From: an uncultured bacterium
GTDB lineage: Bacteria > Spirochaetota > Leptospiria > Leptospirales > Leptonemataceae
Reading direction: 5' to 3'
DNA: 64,000 nucleotides
Assembly (NCBI GenBank): GCA_937928085.1
Contig: CALFVU010000008.1
Coordinates: forward strand, 186,001-250,000
Positions 47,623-55,716 of this stretch are shown one piece after another; the stretch's first letter is position 1, and every line of letters begins with the position of its first letter. A model generated the notes under the pieces. That model was not told the DNA's origin. It did not search any database and worked only from the letters and a program-made list of their open reading frames with translations. Made by a program: the position numbers and the translations under genes.

Positions 47623-49245
47623 ATGAAACACTACAAAACGGATATTGTAATTATCGGAGGAGGACTCTCTGGAATTAGTACGGCCTTAGAAATTTTGAAT
47701 TCAAAAAAAAACATCAAAATTCTTTTAATTGATAAGTCAAAAAAACAAAATTTTGGAGGCTTAGCAAAAAAATCATTTGGTGGTGTTTTTTTTTGTGGTA
47801 CAAAAGAACAAAAAAGAATGGGGATCAAAGATTCTCCTGATTTAGCTTATCAAGACTGGTTGAGTTTTGCTGAATTTCAGGAGGATGATCTTTACGGAAA
47901 AGCTTGGGCTAAAGAATATGTTTACAATAATATTGAATTTGTATACAATTGGTTAAAGAATAAAGGGATTCGTTTTTTCCCAGTAGTGCATTGGGTAGAA
48001 CGAGGTTTATTTATACCAGGCAATTCTCTTCCGAGATTTCATATGATTTGGGGAACAGGATACGAACTAATCCGAGTTTTAAATCAAGAGCTTTTTTCTT
48101 ATTTAGATTCTAAAAACTTAGAAATCTTTTTCGAAGCCAAAGTCGAAGAGTTGATTTTAGATTCTCATCATTCGAAAATTATAGGTTGTAGAGGTATACA
48201 CTTAGATATAAACGAATCTTTCGTAGTGGAATCTCCTATTGTGGTTGTGGGAAGTGGCGGAATAACAGGAAATATAGATTTAATTCGAAAATATTGGGGC
48301 TATCAACCTTCTTATGTTCCTAAAATTATATTAAATGGTTCTCATTTAGAAGCGGATGGAGAATTACATTTTGAATTAGAAAAAAAAGGTGCTATACTTC
48401 ATAAACTTTATAGACAATGGAATTATGCTGCTGGTGTGCATCATCCAAAACCAGAGTTTCAAGGACAAGGGTTAAGTTTAGTTCCTGTAAAATCCGCTTT
48501 ATGGGTAAATGCTTTTGGAGAAAGAATTGGCAACCCGCCTTTAGTCTCTGCATTTGATACCTTATATTTAGTGAGAGAAATCGTCAAGCAACCTGGAGCT
48601 TACTCTTGGCATATAATGAACTATAAAATTGCTCTTAAAGAACTTGCAGTGAGTGGATCTGAATTTAACGATGGCATTCGCGATAAAAAAATCCTTCAAT
48701 TTTTAAGTACAGTTCTATTTGGAAATAAAAAATTAGTTTCTACTCTTTTAGAAAATTGTATTGATTTTGTTTATGCGAATTCATTAGAAGAATTAGTAAA
48801 AAAAATGAATGAATTACAAGAAGAATTTAAAACGGATTTTTCTACACTAGAAAAAACAATACGAACTTATGATTCTATGATCGAAAGAGGTGTAAAATTT
48901 TTCAATGATGATCAACTAAGAAGAATTCAACATTTAAGAAGTTATCGAGGAGATCGAATTCGAATTTGTAAAAATCAAAAAATTTTAGATAAAAATGCAT
49001 TACCTTTAATAGCAATACGTCTACATATCCTTACAAGAAAAACTTTAGGTGGAGTTGTAACAAACTTGCATTCAAGAGTATTGAAGAAAGATAATAAAGA
49101 AATTTTGGGTCTTTATGCAGTGGGAGAAACTGCGGGTTTTGGCGGAGGGGGCATTCATGGAATTCGTGCTTTAGAAGGTACTTTTTTAGGATCTTGTATA
49201 TTTACAGGTAGAATTGCTGGTCAGAATATTGTGCAAAGTTTATAA
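47623..49245 (+). CDS. FAD-binding dehydrogenase (flavocytochrome c / ketosteroid-dehydrogenase-like)
   Basis: The roughly 540-residue flavoprotein starts with KTDIVIIGGGLSGISTALEI, the FAD motif, followed by GGLAKKSFGGVFFCGTKEQ. The C-terminus holds GLYAVGETAGFGGGGIHGIR then ALEGTFLGSCIFTGRIAGQ. It fits the FAD_binding_2 superfamily and the group annotated as predicted FAD-binding dehydrogenase near KsdD. No heme-binding CxxCH is present, so it is not a flavocytochrome. I chose ATG 47623: a TTG 42 nt upstream would add a hydrophobic stretch that overlaps the promoter. The ThDP enzyme follows by 20 nt, so they are co-expressed. The substrate is unknown. Confidence 0.82.
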   Translation: MKHYKTDIVIIGGGLSGISTALEILNSKKNIKILLIDKSKKQNFGGLAKKSFGGVFFCGTKEQKRMGIKDSPDLAYQDWLSFAEFQEDDLYGKAWAKEYVYNNIEFVYNWLKNKGIRFFPVVHWVERGLFIPGNSLPRFHMIWGTGYELIRVLNQELFSYLDSKNLEIFFEAKVEELILDSHHSKIIGCRGIHLDINESFVVESPIVVVGSGGITGNIDLIRKYWGYQPSYVPKIILNGSHLEADGELHFELEKKGAILHKLYRQWNYAAGVHHPKPEFQGQGLSLVPVKSALWVNAFGERIGNPPLVSAFDTLYLVREIVKQPGAYSWHIMNYKIALKELAVSGSEFNDGIRDKKILQFLSTVLFGNKKLVSTLLENCIDFVYANSLEELVKKMNELQEEFKTDFSTLEKTIRTYDSMIERGVKFFNDDQLRRIQHLRSYRGDRIRICKNQKILDKNALPLIAIRLHILTRKTLGGVVTNLHSRVLKKDNKEILGLYAVGETAGFGGGGIHGIRALEGTFLGSCIFTGRIAGQNIVQSL

Positions 49246-49265
49246 AAAAAATATAAGGAGGCATT

Positions 49266-50996
49266 ATGAAAAAAACAGGTGCGTATTTGGCTACTTATGC
49301 TTTAGAGCAAATCGGGGTTCGTTATACTTTTGGTATTCCCGGAGTTCATGTTACAGAAATTTATGATGAACTTAATAAATCAAAAAAAATTCAACCCATA
49401 TTGGTTACCCACGAAGGTTGGGGTGCATTTATGGCAGATGCTATCAGTAGAACATCAAATACCATAGGTACATTAGTCATCGTACCTGCAGCTGGAGTGA
49501 CTCATGCGATGAGTGGTATTGGAGAAGCGTATTTAGATGGAATACCTATGTTGATTGTTTCGGGTGGAGTTCGAAGAGATTTCAATAAATCATTTCAACT
49601 TCATGAAATTGATCAAAGCAAATTAGTAGGTGGAGTAGTAAAAAAATATTTTTTAATCCAAAAACATGAAGATATAGTACCTACTATTTACGAAGCCTAT
49701 AAAATCGCTATTTCTGGAAAACCAGGTCCTGTTTTTATTGAAATTCCTGTTAATATTCAATTGTTCGAAGGAGAAGTTAAAGAACTACCGAAATGGAATC
49801 CAAACTTTGATCCAAATCCTCTATCTGAAGAAGTTTATGAAAAAATCAAGCAAGCTCTCCGATATATTGAAACTAGTAAGAAAATAGGAATTTTTGCAGG
49901 ATGGGGAGCTATTAATGCTTCGGATGAGCTAATTCAATTGGCAGAAAGGCTAAGTGCTCCGGTTTGTACTACTTTGCAAGGACTAAGTGTGTTTCCTTAT
50001 CATCATTCCTTACATACTGGAATGGGGTATGGTGTATATTCCGTTCCAGCTTCTGAAGAAGCTTTTAAAAATATTGAGCTTTTAATTGCAGTTGGGACTT
50101 CTTTTGGAGAAATTCCTACAGGCAGCTTTGGAATGAGAGTTCCCGAAAAACTAATACACATTGATATTGATCCATATGTTTTTGATAAAAATTATAAAGC
50201 AACTGTTGCGATTCAAGGAGACTCAAAAAAAGTTTTACAAATTTTAAATCAAAACTTAAAAGTAAAAAGAGAGTTTGATCAAAAATTGATTCATATCATT
50301 CAAACTAAAAAAAAAGAATATTTTGAGCAATGGAAAAATCACAAAACTACTAAGGTAAATCCAGCTATTTTTTTCGAAGTTCTCAGAAAAAATCTAAAGA
50401 AAGATAGTTATATCATTACGGATGATGGCAATCATACTTTTCTTACAGTTGAACTAATGCCAATATATCAACCAAAGACATTTCTATCTCCTTCTGATTT
50501 TAATTGTATGGGATATTCTATCCCAGCTGCAATTGGAGTAAAGTTAACTCATACCGAAAAAGAAGTAGTTTGTATTGTAGGGGATGGAGCCTTACTTATG
50601 TCAGGTTTAGAATTGCTTACCGCCTCTACATTAAATTTAGGTATAATGGTTTTTATTTTTCATGATGGTGAATTATCTCAGATATCGCAAGGGCAAGAAA
50701 TACCTTATAATCGAAAAACCTGCACGATTTTAGGAGAGATCCATCCCGAAGGTATAGCAAAAGCAACAGGTTCTTATTTCTTAGAAATTAACAATAACGA
50801 CGAAATTGAAAAACAAATTCTACAAGCGATAGAGATTTCTAAAAAAGGTCAACCCGTTTTAGTAGATGTTAAGATTGATTATTCTAAACGAACACGATTT
50901 ACCTCAGGAGTGGTAAAAGTTAATCTTAAAAGATTCCCTTTAGGAGAAAAGATTCGCTTTATTGGTAGAGCCTTAGTAAGAAAAATCACAAAATAA
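49266..50996 (+). CDS. ThDP-dependent enzyme, acetolactate-synthase-like, unknown substrate
   Basis: The 576-residue protein has the three-domain layout of the acetolactate synthase/pyruvate decarboxylase family. The N-terminal domain carries GIPGVHVTEIYDEL and THEGWGAFMADA with the ThDP-activating Glu. The middle domain has IGIFAGWGA. The C-terminal domain has FNCMGYSIPAAIGVKL and VGDGALLMSGLELLTA, then FHDGELSQISQGQE, where the usual NN of the GDG-x-NN metal motif is HD. An AAGGAGG site lies 4 nt before the start. No ilvN-type regulatory subunit follows. Partner genes in branched-chain synthesis are absent, so it probably handles another 2-keto acid with the FAD enzyme before it. Confidence 0.82.
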   Translation: MKKTGAYLATYALEQIGVRYTFGIPGVHVTEIYDELNKSKKIQPILVTHEGWGAFMADAISRTSNTIGTLVIVPAAGVTHAMSGIGEAYLDGIPMLIVSGGVRRDFNKSFQLHEIDQSKLVGGVVKKYFLIQKHEDIVPTIYEAYKIAISGKPGPVFIEIPVNIQLFEGEVKELPKWNPNFDPNPLSEEVYEKIKQALRYIETSKKIGIFAGWGAINASDELIQLAERLSAPVCTTLQGLSVFPYHHSLHTGMGYGVYSVPASEEAFKNIELLIAVGTSFGEIPTGSFGMRVPEKLIHIDIDPYVFDKNYKATVAIQGDSKKVLQILNQNLKVKREFDQKLIHIIQTKKKEYFEQWKNHKTTKVNPAIFFEVLRKNLKKDSYIITDDGNHTFLTVELMPIYQPKTFLSPSDFNCMGYSIPAAIGVKLTHTEKEVVCIVGDGALLMSGLELLTASTLNLGIMVFIFHDGELSQISQGQEIPYNRKTCTILGEIHPEGIAKATGSYFLEINNNDEIEKQILQAIEISKKGQPVLVDVKIDYSKRTRFTSGVVKVNLKRFPLGEKIRFIGRALVRKITK

Positions 50997-51786
50997 AAAA
51001 TAAATCTTTATATGGCTGAAGAATCAAAAATACAATACTAAAAATAGAAAGAAAAAACCCCAAAGGAGCTGGACTCTTTTTATTCTTTTTGTAAAGAAGT
51101 ATAAACAATATACTTCCCAAAGAAGAAAAATTTAAAATAAAAATCATTTCTATAACAGAAAAAAACACTGAAATTGCCCCGATAAAAATTAAATCTCCAA
51201 ATCCTAATTTTTTCTTTTTGCCAAGTAAATATAAAAAAACAAAAATCCCTACAAAAAGTAAAACTCTAAAAAAAACAAGCTTAAAATCCTCATCGAATAA
51301 AATCACTAAAATTCCATTGATTAAATAAATAAAAACAACATTTTCATAGTCTATATAAAATTTTTTATAATCAATCACAGCTGTAATCAGATAATGAAAT
51401 ATAACTAAAACAAAAAGTATTCCTAAAAAATCGTAATGATAATAAAAAAAAATTAAAAGAAAACCTCCTAAAAATTCCCAGAGTAATAAATCAATTTTCA
51501 ACTTTTTTTTACAATAAGAGCATTGACCTTTTGTTAAAAAAAAACCTAAGATCGGAATCAAATATCTGATTTTGATTTTCTTTTTACATAAATAACAAAA
51601 AGAAGGTGTAAAAAAAAGGTTATAATATTTTTCTTTTAAATTTAAAGTCTTTCTTATTGGACTATAAAAGAATAAAAGGATTCTGTCTAATAAAGTTTTA
51701 TAAAAGCTACCTAAAAAAGAACCTAAAAAAAATATATAAATAAATTTTATAAAATCTATAAAAAAATCATTTAATAAAATTTGCAT
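50986..51786 (-). CDS. Prepilin peptidase (A24 family)
   Basis: The 266-residue membrane protein is a type IV prepilin or pseudopilin leader peptidase. It has FLGSFLGSFYKTLLDRI in the first helix and two CxxC pairs in the cytoplasmic loop (Cys64/67 and Cys89/92). Catalytic aspartates are Asp139 (ITAVIDYKKFYID) and Asp198 (KLGFGDLIFIGA). The N-terminal SFxNxxxxRxP of the methylase domain is degenerate (SFYKTLLDRI), so methylation may differ. No pilus genes are in the window. It overlaps the pseudouridine synthase gene by 16 nt upstream and converges on the ThDP gene, sharing 11 bp. Confidence 0.87.
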   Translation of the reverse strand: MQILLNDFFIDFIKFIYIFFLGSFLGSFYKTLLDRILLFFYSPIRKTLNLKEKYYNLFFTPSFCYLCKKKIKIRYLIPILGFFLTKGQCSYCKKKLKIDLLLWEFLGGFLLIFFYYHYDFLGILFVLVIFHYLITAVIDYKKFYIDYENVVFIYLINGILVILFDEDFKLVFFRVLLFVGIFVFLYLLGKKKKLGFGDLIFIGAISVFFSVIEMIFILNFSSLGSILFILLYKKNKKSPAPLGFFLSIFSIVFLILQPYKDLFFIL

Positions 51787-52751
51787 TTTCTTTCAAATTC
51801 TAAAAAGCGTTCTGGTTCTGAAATTTCTATAGATATGTTTTGATTTGTTTCTGGGTGGATAAAAGAAAGTTTTTTAGCAAGAAGTAACAAACCATATTTT
51901 TGTAATTCTTTAGGCATAATGGAATAAAGAGTATCGCCTACAACAGGGCATTTTAAATGTTGAAAATGCGCTCGTATTTGATGGGTTCTTCCAGTTATAA
52001 GTTCAATTTGTACTTTTGTGAATATTCGATGATGATTGCTTGAGATCGCTTTTATAATTGTATATTTTGTGATTGCCATTCTTCCTTTGGGGTCAATTTG
52101 CATTTTTCTTCTATCTTTGGGATTCCTTCGTAAAGGTAGCTCAATTATTCCTTCTTTGTCTTCTATTGGTAAGCTTCCCAATAACCAAGCTAAATAGATT
52201 TTTTGTATATTTCTTGTCTGAAAAAGTCTTGATAATTTCCATTGTGTTGAGAGACTTTTTGCTATTACTAATACCCCTTCTGTCATTTTATCTAGTCTGT
52301 GAACAATGCCGGGTCTAAATTCTTTTTCTTTATGGTTGCTAAAATTTTGTAAATGTTGCCATCGATACAAAATGCCATGTAAAATCGTAGCACCTTTTTC
52401 GTGATTTTCTGCAGGATGTACACAAATTCCAGGGGGTTTATGAATGATAGCTAAAAATTCATCTTCGTATAAAACTTTAAAATCCACATACATTGGCTCA
52501 ATCGATTTTTCTTTGTTTAATAAAAAATCTTCTTTGATCAAAATTTCCATTCCGGATTCTAACTTAAAAGAAGGTTTAATTTTATGTTCTGAAATAAATC
52601 TATGATCTTTTAAAATAGAAATTTTCTTTTCTTTAATCATTTTTTGAATATAAGTTCTACTTAAAGTTTGATTTAAAATTTTACAAAGAAATACATCTAA
52701 ACGAATGTTTGATTCTGCTACAGTAATTTTTTTTAATGAATCATTAATCAT
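51771..52751 (-). CDS. RluA/RluD-family 23S rRNA pseudouridine synthase
   Basis: The 326-residue protein has an N-terminal S4 RNA-binding domain (ESNIRLDVFLCKILNQTLSR), then YEDEFLAIIHKPPGICVHP. The catalytic IVHRLDKMTEGVLVIAKS contains the nucleophilic Asp; IELITGRTHQIRAHFQHL and VVGDTLY come after. This is the RluA family; its length with an S4 domain suits RluD or RluC. Which rRNA or tRNA uridine it modifies cannot be told. It overlaps the prepilin peptidase gene by 16 nt and is separated from nfi by a terminator. Confidence 0.92.
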   Translation of the reverse strand: MINDSLKKITVAESNIRLDVFLCKILNQTLSRTYIQKMIKEKKISILKDHRFISEHKIKPSFKLESGMEILIKEDFLLNKEKSIEPMYVDFKVLYEDEFLAIIHKPPGICVHPAENHEKGATILHGILYRWQHLQNFSNHKEKEFRPGIVHRLDKMTEGVLVIAKSLSTQWKLSRLFQTRNIQKIYLAWLLGSLPIEDKEGIIELPLRRNPKDRRKMQIDPKGRMAITKYTIIKAISSNHHRIFTKVQIELITGRTHQIRAHFQHLKCPVVGDTLYSIMPKELQKYGLLLLAKKLSFIHPETNQNISIEISEPERFLEFERKCKFY

Positions 52752-52758
52752 CTATGCC

Positions 52759-52789
52759 AAAAAAATGTTTTGAGAATTTTCTCAAAACA
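52759..52789 (-). terminator. Rho-independent terminator covering the nfi stop codon
   Basis: 11-bp stem TGTTTTGAGAA (52766-52776) and TTCTCAAAACA (52779-52789). On the minus strand seven T follow (52765-52759). The nfi stop TGA (52784-52782) lies inside the stem. Confidence 0.85.
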
Positions 52790-53510
52790 CTTCATTTACA
52801 TTTATGTTTTTTCTGATTTCTTTGATGTAAAGATGAGCCAGTCTTGTAGGTTCTGGAATTCTATATTTCGAAATTCTTTTTATGATTTGTGGAAGGACTG
52901 TTAGACCTACTTTCCAACCACTCGATACGAAAATAGGATTTTTACCAGAAGTAAGAATTGTCCATCCTAGAGCTTTATTTTTGTAATAGACTAAAGCCTT
53001 TCGATTTTGATTTAATTCTTTTTTATCATAATTTCCTACTAATTTTTTTTTGGCTATACCAATACTGGGTATATCGAATAGTAATCCTCCATGACTTGCT
53101 ATTCCAAAAAACCTCGGATGCAACACTCCATGACCATCAAAACACAATAGATCTAAAGGTTTATGGATTTCTTTGATTAAAGATAAAATACAGTCCAATT
53201 CACGAAATGAAAGAAAACCACTAATATATGGAAACCTGACCCTAGTAATTTTATATTTTTTATCAATGATTTCTAATTTTTCGTTTAATAGCACAATCCC
53301 TCCTATTGCCAAATCTTTTACAAAAGTTAAATCTATACCTCCAATCAAAAAGTTTTCAGGTAAAGAAAAATGATTCCATTTTGGTAAATTTTGAAGTATA
53401 ATTTTTGAGTATCGATTTTGAATTTTTAGTGCTAAATTTAAACTTTTTGTTTTGTTATATTCTTGAATTGCATTATAAAAAAGTTTGATTTTTATAGATT
53501 TTTTATACAT
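52782..53510 (-). CDS. nfi: Endonuclease V
   Basis: Endonuclease V nicks DNA one base 3' to deoxyinosine, beginning repair of deaminated adenine. The 242-residue protein carries the acidic metal triad in family order: Asp60 in IGGIDLTFV, Glu104 in PYISGFLSFREL, and Asp125 in LLCFDGHGVLHPRFFGIASH. Further motifs are SIGIAKKKLVG, PIFVSSGWKVGL, and YRIPEPTRLAH. It overlaps dusA by 8 nt and is followed by a clear terminator. Confidence 0.95.
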   Translation of the reverse strand: MYKKSIKIKLFYNAIQEYNKTKSLNLALKIQNRYSKIILQNLPKWNHFSLPENFLIGGIDLTFVKDLAIGGIVLLNEKLEIIDKKYKITRVRFPYISGFLSFRELDCILSLIKEIHKPLDLLCFDGHGVLHPRFFGIASHGGLLFDIPSIGIAKKKLVGNYDKKELNQNRKALVYYKNKALGWTILTSGKNPIFVSSGWKVGLTVLPQIIKRISKYRIPEPTRLAHLYIKEIRKNINVNEVF

Positions 53511-54558
53511 TTATAGTTGAATATAAGTCTTTAAAGAAATATAAAGATTTCTCTAAAATTTCTAAGATTTGTTCTTTTTTAATTTCTTGAATTTTTAATT
53601 TCTTTAATTTAAGAAATTCTTCTGTTAAAAATTTTTTCCATTTTTGAGAATAGGGTAATGGATAAAATAATCCATATGTATGCGGAAGAATTCTATGTGG
53701 ATAAATTCCTTTTTCTAATTGTTCTAAAATATAAGGAAACAATTTGCGAAAAATTTCAGTTCTTGTTGGAATTTTTTGATTTGAATCCATAAATGCTTTA
53801 TCCAATTCTACAAATTCGTAAGGATTATAATAAGCAGCTCTACCAATCATTACTTTATCTATGTTATAGCTTAAATGTTTTTTAATGTCCTGAAGATTTT
53901 GAATTCCTCCGTTGATTTCTATTTTTAAAAAAGGAAATTCTTCTTTTATTTTGTATACCCATTCGTAAAGTAGAGGAGGAATCGTTCTATTTTTCTTTGG
54001 GTCTTTTTCTAATATTGCAAAACGAGCATGAATAATAAAATGTTCACAACCTGCAATATAACAATTTTTTATAAAAGATCTTAAATATTCATAATTCGTT
54101 TTTATTTCTTTTGATTCAAGACCTATTCGGTGTTTAATGGAAATTGGTAAGTGAGTTTTTGATTTTGCAACTTCAATGATTTTTATAAGATTTTTTTGAT
54201 TTAACATTAGAGCGATTCCAAAGTTGCCACTGCGAACTTTTTCACTTGGACAACCACAATTTAAATTAATTCCATCATATCCAAACTCTTCGATGATCGG
54301 TATAATTTCTTGAATTTTTTTTGAATCTGAACTTCCAATTTGGCAAATAATTGGATGCTCTACAGGATGAAACTCTAAAATTTTTCTTATTTTTTCTTTA
54401 TTCTTAAGATTGTAATATATCGTAGTTTCTGGAATCATTTCGGTATATAAAACAGGATATTTAGAAATAAGTCGAAAAAAATACCGAAAATGACGCTCTG
54501 TTAAGTTCATCATTGGAGCTATGCTTATTTTTCTATCAAAATTGATACTAAATTTCAT
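53503..54558 (-). CDS. dusA: tRNA-dihydrouridine synthase, DusA type
   Basis: The 351-residue FMN/NADPH enzyme reduces D-loop uridine in tRNA. The N-terminus SIAPMMNLTERHFRYFFRLI and LYTEMIPE resemble DusA. INLNCGCPSEKVRSGNFGIA contains the catalytic Cys. It also has SIKHRIGLE and FIIHARFAILEKDPKKNRTI, which is the DusA-specific extension, and IEINGGIQNLQDI. nfi follows with an 8-nt overlap. The divergent CDF transporter gene starts about 100 bp away. Confidence 0.93.
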   Translation of the reverse strand: MKFSINFDRKISIAPMMNLTERHFRYFFRLISKYPVLYTEMIPETTIYYNLKNKEKIRKILEFHPVEHPIICQIGSSDSKKIQEIIPIIEEFGYDGINLNCGCPSEKVRSGNFGIALMLNQKNLIKIIEVAKSKTHLPISIKHRIGLESKEIKTNYEYLRSFIKNCYIAGCEHFIIHARFAILEKDPKKNRTIPPLLYEWVYKIKEEFPFLKIEINGGIQNLQDIKKHLSYNIDKVMIGRAAYYNPYEFVELDKAFMDSNQKIPTRTEIFRKLFPYILEQLEKGIYPHRILPHTYGLFYPLPYSQKWKKFLTEEFLKLKKLKIQEIKKEQILEILEKSLYFFKDLYSTINV

Positions 54559-54657
54559 TTTTTATTTTTTCTGATTTACATTCAAATTTTACTTGCTTAG
54601 AGTGCAATTTTATTTTAGCTTAGTTTAAGTTTAAATGAATTCTTGTACGAGGTAATT

Positions 54658-55716
54658 TTGCAAAAATTGAAAATTTTTTATCAAGACCTAAAGAAAGATT
54701 TTTCTTTTGTATATAAGAATCATAAAGAAATTATCAAACCTTTATTAATAGTTATTCTTTTCGGTTTTGCAATTCTTTTTTTAAAACTTTATGCCTATTA
54801 CATCTCGGGTTCGATGGCTTTAAAGTCCGATGCATTAGAGAGTTTAGTGAATATTTTATCAGGCATGTTTGCTATGTATTCAATTTTTTATAGTAAAAGG
54901 CCTGCTGACAAAAATCATCCTTATGGTCATGGAAAAATGGAATTTTTTTCTGCAATTTTCGAAGGAGCTTTAATCGTTCTAGCAAGTATTTTAATTGTTT
55001 ACGAATCCATAGAAAAATTTTTTTTAGGTTTTACTTTAAAAGAACTTACTTTTGGTTTATTGGTGAATTTTTTTGCTGGTTTAATCAATGGAGCTTTAGG
55101 ATTTTTTTTAGTTCAAAAGGGTAAGAAAAAAAATTCACATGTACTAATAGCAGATGGATATCATTTATTAAGTGATTTTTATACAACACTTGGGATTTTT
55201 ATTGGATTGCTTTTAGTAAAATTTACAAGTATTGTTTGGATCGATCCGTTTATATCTGCTTTATTCGGAATGTATTTATTATATGTGGGGTTAAGAATTA
55301 TTATTACACAGATGAATCCCTTGCTAGATATGGAAAATCCTGAAATTTTACAAAAAATTATTGATTCTATAAATTCTTTAGATGATGAAAAAATTATTAG
55401 TATACACGGCGCTCGTATTATGCAATCGGGTGATTTTTATCATGTAGACATTCATTTTGTTTTACCCGAATTCCTTACAATTGAAGAAATGAACCTTTTT
55501 ATTCATTCTTACGAAATCAAAGTCTTGAAAAAAGCTGGTTTAAGAGGAGAATTTCATTCTCATGTGGATCCATGCAAAAGAGCATACTGTAATTCTTGTA
55601 AGTTAAGCAATTGTCCGATAAGGGTTATGAATTTTCAGGAGAAGAAAACGTTTACTTACGAACAAGCTATTAGCATCCCTAAAGAAGATCAAGAAAGATA
55701 TTTGATTATGTATTGA
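54658..55716 (+). CDS. Cation diffusion facilitator (CDF) metal transporter
   Basis: The roughly 352-residue transporter exports divalent metals. It has six membrane helices, the SGSMALKSDALESLVNIL second-helix motif and IADGYHLLSDFYTTLG fifth-helix motif, and a cytoplasmic ferredoxin-like domain (DLLD..., SIHGARIMQSGDFYHVDIHF). Metal-site residues read Glu61 and Asn65 on helix 2 and His169 and Asp173 on helix 5; the first pair is unlike the Asp or His usual there. The C-terminus has four Cys in DPCKRAYCNSCKLSNC. The TTG at 54658 has a GAGG site 5 nt upstream, so I prefer it to the TTG at 54643. Confidence 0.9.
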   Translation: MQKLKIFYQDLKKDFSFVYKNHKEIIKPLLIVILFGFAILFLKLYAYYISGSMALKSDALESLVNILSGMFAMYSIFYSKRPADKNHPYGHGKMEFFSAIFEGALIVLASILIVYESIEKFFLGFTLKELTFGLLVNFFAGLINGALGFFLVQKGKKKNSHVLIADGYHLLSDFYTTLGIFIGLLLVKFTSIVWIDPFISALFGMYLLYVGLRIIITQMNPLLDMENPEILQKIIDSINSLDDEKIISIHGARIMQSGDFYHVDIHFVLPEFLTIEEMNLFIHSYEIKVLKKAGLRGEFHSHVDPCKRAYCNSCKLSNCPIRVMNFQEKKTFTYEQAISIPKEDQERYLIMY

